From: Roseivirga sp. | Lineage (GTDB): Bacteria > Bacteroidota > Bacteroidia > Cytophagales > Cyclobacteriaceae | DNA: 64,000 nucleotides | NCBI GenBank assembly: GCA_029262895.1 | Contig: JAJCYM010000046.1 | Location: forward strand, 1-64,000 | Direction: 5' to 3' | Shown: positions 61,468 to 64,000 of the stretch, piece after piece | How positions within the stretch are numbered: the stretch's first letter is position 1 | How the letters are laid out: the number at the start of each line of letters is the position of its first letter | Notes under the pieces: generated by a model | What the model was told of the DNA's origin: nothing | The model's database searches: none | What the model saw: only the letters and a program-made list of their open reading frames with translations | Translations under genes and position numbers: made by a program

Positions 61468-62122
61468 ACTTTCCAAGCCTCTAGCCGAATTTATCGGAAC
61501 ATTTGCCTTAGTTTTTTGTGGCACAGGTGCCATGACTATCAATGAGGTGACTCAGGGTGCGGTTACTCATGTGGGTGTTGGACTAGTATGGGGTGCCATA
61601 GTATTGGTCATGATCTATGCTTTGGGTGATGTTTCCGGTTGTCATATTAACCCGGCAGTGACAATAGCCTTTTGGGCTGCCGGGAAATTTGAAGGCAAGC
61701 TGGTTCCTATTTATCTGATTGCTCAGGTGGTTGGCGCCATTGCAGCCAGCCTGACCTTGCAATTCTTGTTTCCTGAAAGTCTGGAACTTGGCATGACGCT
61801 CTTTTCGGGGTCGGCCACACAGGCCTTTGTAATGGAAGTCATCATTACATTTTTCCTGATGTTCGTGATTTTGAATGTGGCCACCGGATCAAAAGAACAA
61901 GGCTTAATGGCCGGTCTTACGATTGGGTTTTACATCATGCTGGCTGCACTTTTTGCAGGACCTATTACCAGAGCCTCTCTAAATCCCGCCCGATCCATTG
62001 GTCCTGCGTTAGTCTCAGGAAATATGGAGGAGCTTTGGCTGTATATCCTCGCGCCAATTGTAGGTGCGCTTCTCAGCATCCCATTTTGGAAAGTGATCAA
62101 TTCTAATAAAACTAACCCATGA
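61442..62122 (+). CDS. aqpS: Aquaporin-family channel, likely arsenite exit (AqpS type)
   Basis: 226-residue MIP channel with six helices and the two half-helix boxes HINPAVT and SLNPARS. GTG at 61442 is the only plausible start; it overlaps arsI by 26 bases. Between arsI and arsC, with no ArsB or Acr3 pump gene present, it probably lets arsenite leave the cell, as described for AqpS of Sinorhizobium meliloti. That role is inference from context. Confidence 0.87.
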   Translation: MSQTAVAARLSKPLAEFIGTFALVFCGTGAMTINEVTQGAVTHVGVGLVWGAIVLVMIYALGDVSGCHINPAVTIAFWAAGKFEGKLVPIYLIAQVVGAIAASLTLQFLFPESLELGMTLFSGSATQAFVMEVIITFFLMFVILNVATGSKEQGLMAGLTIGFYIMLAALFAGPITRASLNPARSIGPALVSGNMEELWLYILAPIVGALLSIPFWKVINSNKTNP

Positions 62123-62532
62123 AGAAAGTACTTGTGCTCTGTACGGGTAACTCTTGTCGCTCACAACTTGCAGAAGGTTATCTCAGGCACTTTGCCGGCA
62201 CCAAAGCTCAAGTGTACAGCGCTGGGGTGGAAACCCACGGGGTTAACCCTAAGGCCATTGCTACGATGGCTGAGGATGGTATAAGCATCAGCAATCACAC
62301 GTCCAATCATATTGATGAGTACCAGGCCATTCGGTTTGACAAGGTGATTACAGTTTGTGACCATGCGCAAGAGAGATGTCCCGTCTTTCCAACTACAGCC
62401 GAAAAATTCCACCACAATTTCCCTGACCCCGCCAAGGCCAAGGGAACCGAAGAGGAAATTCTTTCAGAATTCAGAAAAGTGAGAGATATGATTAAGGCGT
62501 ATAGCAAGGAGTTTGTCAAGAATCACCTCTAG
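62119..62532 (+). CDS. arsC: Arsenate reductase, low-molecular-weight phosphatase type
   Basis: 137-residue arsenate reductase of the thioredoxin-coupled type. The P-loop CTGNSCRS holds the nucleophile Cys; the relay cysteines are in VCDHAQERCPVF; the acid/base Asp is in NFPDPAK. It overlaps aqpS by 4 bases (ATGA). Reduces arsenate to arsenite, which AqpS can release. Last gene of the operon; I see no terminator downstream. Confidence 0.92.
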   Translation: MKKVLVLCTGNSCRSQLAEGYLRHFAGTKAQVYSAGVETHGVNPKAIATMAEDGISISNHTSNHIDEYQAIRFDKVITVCDHAQERCPVFPTTAEKFHHNFPDPAKAKGTEEEILSEFRKVRDMIKAYSKEFVKNHL

Positions 62533-62610
62533 TCGCAAGCCCCAAGTCCAAGATTAAGACCCATAACGGCTGAGAGATCACTTTAATGTCCGTAATTTAG
62601 GCCTGCAACC

Positions 62611-63336
62611 ATGGTCAAATTGTTCGAGAATACAGAGGTCTTTGCACTCAAAATCAATAGAGAAGTTGATCAGAAGCACTTTACCAGACTTCTGGAGTTT
62701 CTCAATCCTGAGTTACAGGAAAAAGCCAAGGCATTTAAGTATGCGGATAGGCGCCAAACTGCACTTTTTTCAAATTTACTGGTCAGGTGGTTATTTCAAA
62801 AATTTGGCCTCATTCAAACCGTACAGCTGGTGTATTTCTATGGAGAACACGGCAAACCAGTAATACTCACTGCACAGGACATAAAATTTAATGTGTCGCA
62901 TTCCGGGCACTGGATCGTCTGTGCTATAAGCCCAGACGAGGTTGGGATTGATATAGAAGAAAGGAAAACCCGTAACATAGACATGATAGACAACGTTTTG
63001 TCTGACGAGGAAAAGCGCTCTTTGAAAGCAACCAATAGTCTATTCCGAACATCCTTATTCTACAATATATGGACCGTTAAGGAAAGTTATTTGAAAGCGC
63101 TTGGAGGGGGCTTGTACGAGCCAATCGAATTATCAAAACTGGTAACAAGTTTTTCAGGAGGTCAACCTGAGTTGTCGCTAGAACAAGAAAAAATACCATC
63201 ATGGAAATTCCATGAATTTAAGATAGACCCGAACTACAGCATGACGGTCTGTCACAGGTCAAAAAACATTAAACAAGAGGTAACCTTTGTGAAAATTGAT
63301 GATATTATAAGGGATACCCTAAGCTCAAAATATTAA
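62611..63336 (+). CDS. Sfp-type 4'-phosphopantetheinyl transferase
   Basis: 241 residues. Activates carrier domains by adding the phosphopantetheine arm. Motifs are KFNVSHSGHW, EVGIDIEERK (Mg-binding Asp and Glu) and WTVKESYLKALGGGL. The adjacent polyketide synthase gene starts directly after its stop codon, so it is probably the dedicated activator of that pathway. Confidence 0.93.
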   Translation: MVKLFENTEVFALKINREVDQKHFTRLLEFLNPELQEKAKAFKYADRRQTALFSNLLVRWLFQKFGLIQTVQLVYFYGEHGKPVILTAQDIKFNVSHSGHWIVCAISPDEVGIDIEERKTRNIDMIDNVLSDEEKRSLKATNSLFRTSLFYNIWTVKESYLKALGGGLYEPIELSKLVTSFSGGQPELSLEQEKIPSWKFHEFKIDPNYSMTVCHRSKNIKQEVTFVKIDDIIRDTLSSKY

Positions 63337-64000
63337 ATGGAGAAGCAAGATAGGTCGCAAGAAATAGCCATTATTGGCATGTCGTGCAGGTTTCCTGGCG
63401 CCAATGACATTGATACATTTTGGTCGAATCTGGTCAATGGCGTGGAATCTATTTCGAAATTCACCAAAAAGGAGTTATTGGAACAAGGAATTCCATTGGC
63501 TGACTTACAATCTGACAAATACGTAAGAGCCAAAGGTTATATAGAAGATTGTGATCATTTTGATGCCGACTTCTTTGGCTATCCTCCCCGCGATGCCATG
63601 AAAATGGATCCGCAAATAAGACTTCTACACGAATGTTCCTACGAAGCTTTTGAAAGGGCGGCTTATGATCTGGATCGTACCGAGGCCAAGGTCGGTGCCT
63701 TTTTTGGTGCTAACGAAAACCAGGCCTGGCTAAGAATGGTAGGCTCAGAGATTACCAATGACCCCTCAGAACAATACGACACTTTCATACTTAATTTCAG
63801 GGAATACACCGCCACCAGGGTTTCTCACAACTTGAATCTGAAAGGCCCTTCATTCACCGTACTTACCGCCTGTTCAACCTCTTTGGTTGCCGTTCATTTG
63901 GCTTGCCAATCACTGATGAGAGGCGAAAGCGAGATGGCACTGGCCGGTGGAGCTTCTCTGACATTCCCAATGAAATCGGGTTATGATTATCGAGATGGAC
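63337..64000 (+). CDS. Type I polyketide synthase, N-terminal ketosynthase domain (partial, runs off the right edge)
   Basis: The reading frame opens with ATG at 63337, immediately after the transferase stop, and is open to the window end (221 codons). It begins with the ketosynthase start EIAIIGMSCRFPGANDIDTF, then FGYPPRDAMKMDPQIRLLHE and GAFFGANE, with active-site C179 in LTACSTSLVAVHLACQSL. The two histidines of the triad lie beyond the edge. No N-terminal loading domain precedes the ketosynthase. Whether it is part of a larger PKS or PKS/NRPS cannot be seen. Confidence 0.93.
   Translation, partial: MEKQDRSQEIAIIGMSCRFPGANDIDTFWSNLVNGVESISKFTKKELLEQGIPLADLQSDKYVRAKGYIEDCDHFDADFFGYPPRDAMKMDPQIRLLHECSYEAFERAAYDLDRTEAKVGAFFGANENQAWLRMVGSEITNDPSEQYDTFILNFREYTATRVSHNLNLKGPSFTVLTACSTSLVAVHLACQSLMRGESEMALAGGASLTFPMKSGYDYRDG

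Noticed and set aside
1-64000. CRISPR array, insertion sequence or prophage
   Set aside because: No regularly spaced repeats with unique spacers, no transposase, integrase or phage structural gene was found on either strand.

Overview
The window looks like chromosomal DNA of a Bacteroidota bacterium, most likely a marine member of the Cytophagales. The signs are a SusC/SusD pair, two giant secreted proteins with type IX secretion (T9SS) C-terminal sorting domains, a TPR/beta-propeller/OmpA protein built like PorE, bacillithiol genes (bshC, ytxJ), DUF4924 and DUF5916 proteins, few Shine-Dalgarno sites, and several Bacteroidota-type promoters (TTTG, about 17-23 bases, TAnnTTTG). The genus is inference.

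Layout. 1-2334: the 3' end of clpX, a QueD-family gene and hldD. 2336-11861 (minus): a 1266-residue secreted protein that joins FG-GAP repeats and an ASPIC/UnbV domain to an apparently intact vanadium haloperoxidase, then a SusC-SusD-lipoprotein operon. 12073-17388 (minus): PorE-like protein, queE, folD, lepA. 17454-28653: DUF4924 protein, membrane AraC regulator, serine hydrolase, secreted amidohydrolase, methyltransferase, DUF5916 barrel protein, AcpH-like protein, crcB, M42 peptidase. 28720-33904 (minus): a four-gene cluster resembling a chaperone-usher system: a large barrel protein, a chaperone-like protein, and two homologous exported subunits separated by a terminator. 34384-41091: tRNA-Leu(GAG), LiaF-like protein, gamma-glutamyltransferase, rimO, bshC and 5-formyl-THF cyclo-ligase. 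41277-46061: a 1594-residue T9SS cargo with BNR-like, PKD and MAM-like modules. 46280-53010: lipoprotein, mnmD-ispF-M16 peptidase operon, fused E1 alpha/beta dehydrogenase, ytxJ, and a gene interrupted by an in-frame stop. 53156-60411: rpsT, radC, DUF1684 protein, then pheT, a coiled-coil gene, zapA, rny and lysE. 60539-62532: arsenic operon arsR-arsI-aqpS-arsC with a perfect operator palindrome. 62611-64000: an Sfp-type phosphopantetheinyl transferase directly followed by the start of a type I polyketide synthase, so a biosynthetic cluster probably continues past the window.

How the parts fit. Most of the window is housekeeping: translation and tRNA modification (lepA, rimO, mnmD, pheT, rpsT, queD/queE), folate metabolism (folD, cyclo-ligase), isoprenoids (ispF), LPS heptose (hldD), thiol redox (bshC, ytxJ), cell division and RNA decay (zapA, rny). 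The accessory content is mostly cell-surface. The most interesting candidate system is the usher-like cluster at 28720-33904, which I cannot match to a described pilus family. Next are the haloperoxidase fusion, the pump-less arsenic operon and the PKS entry at the right edge. Several structured intergenic elements (14631-14691, 22421-22552, 54982-55063) look like dispersed palindromic repeats.
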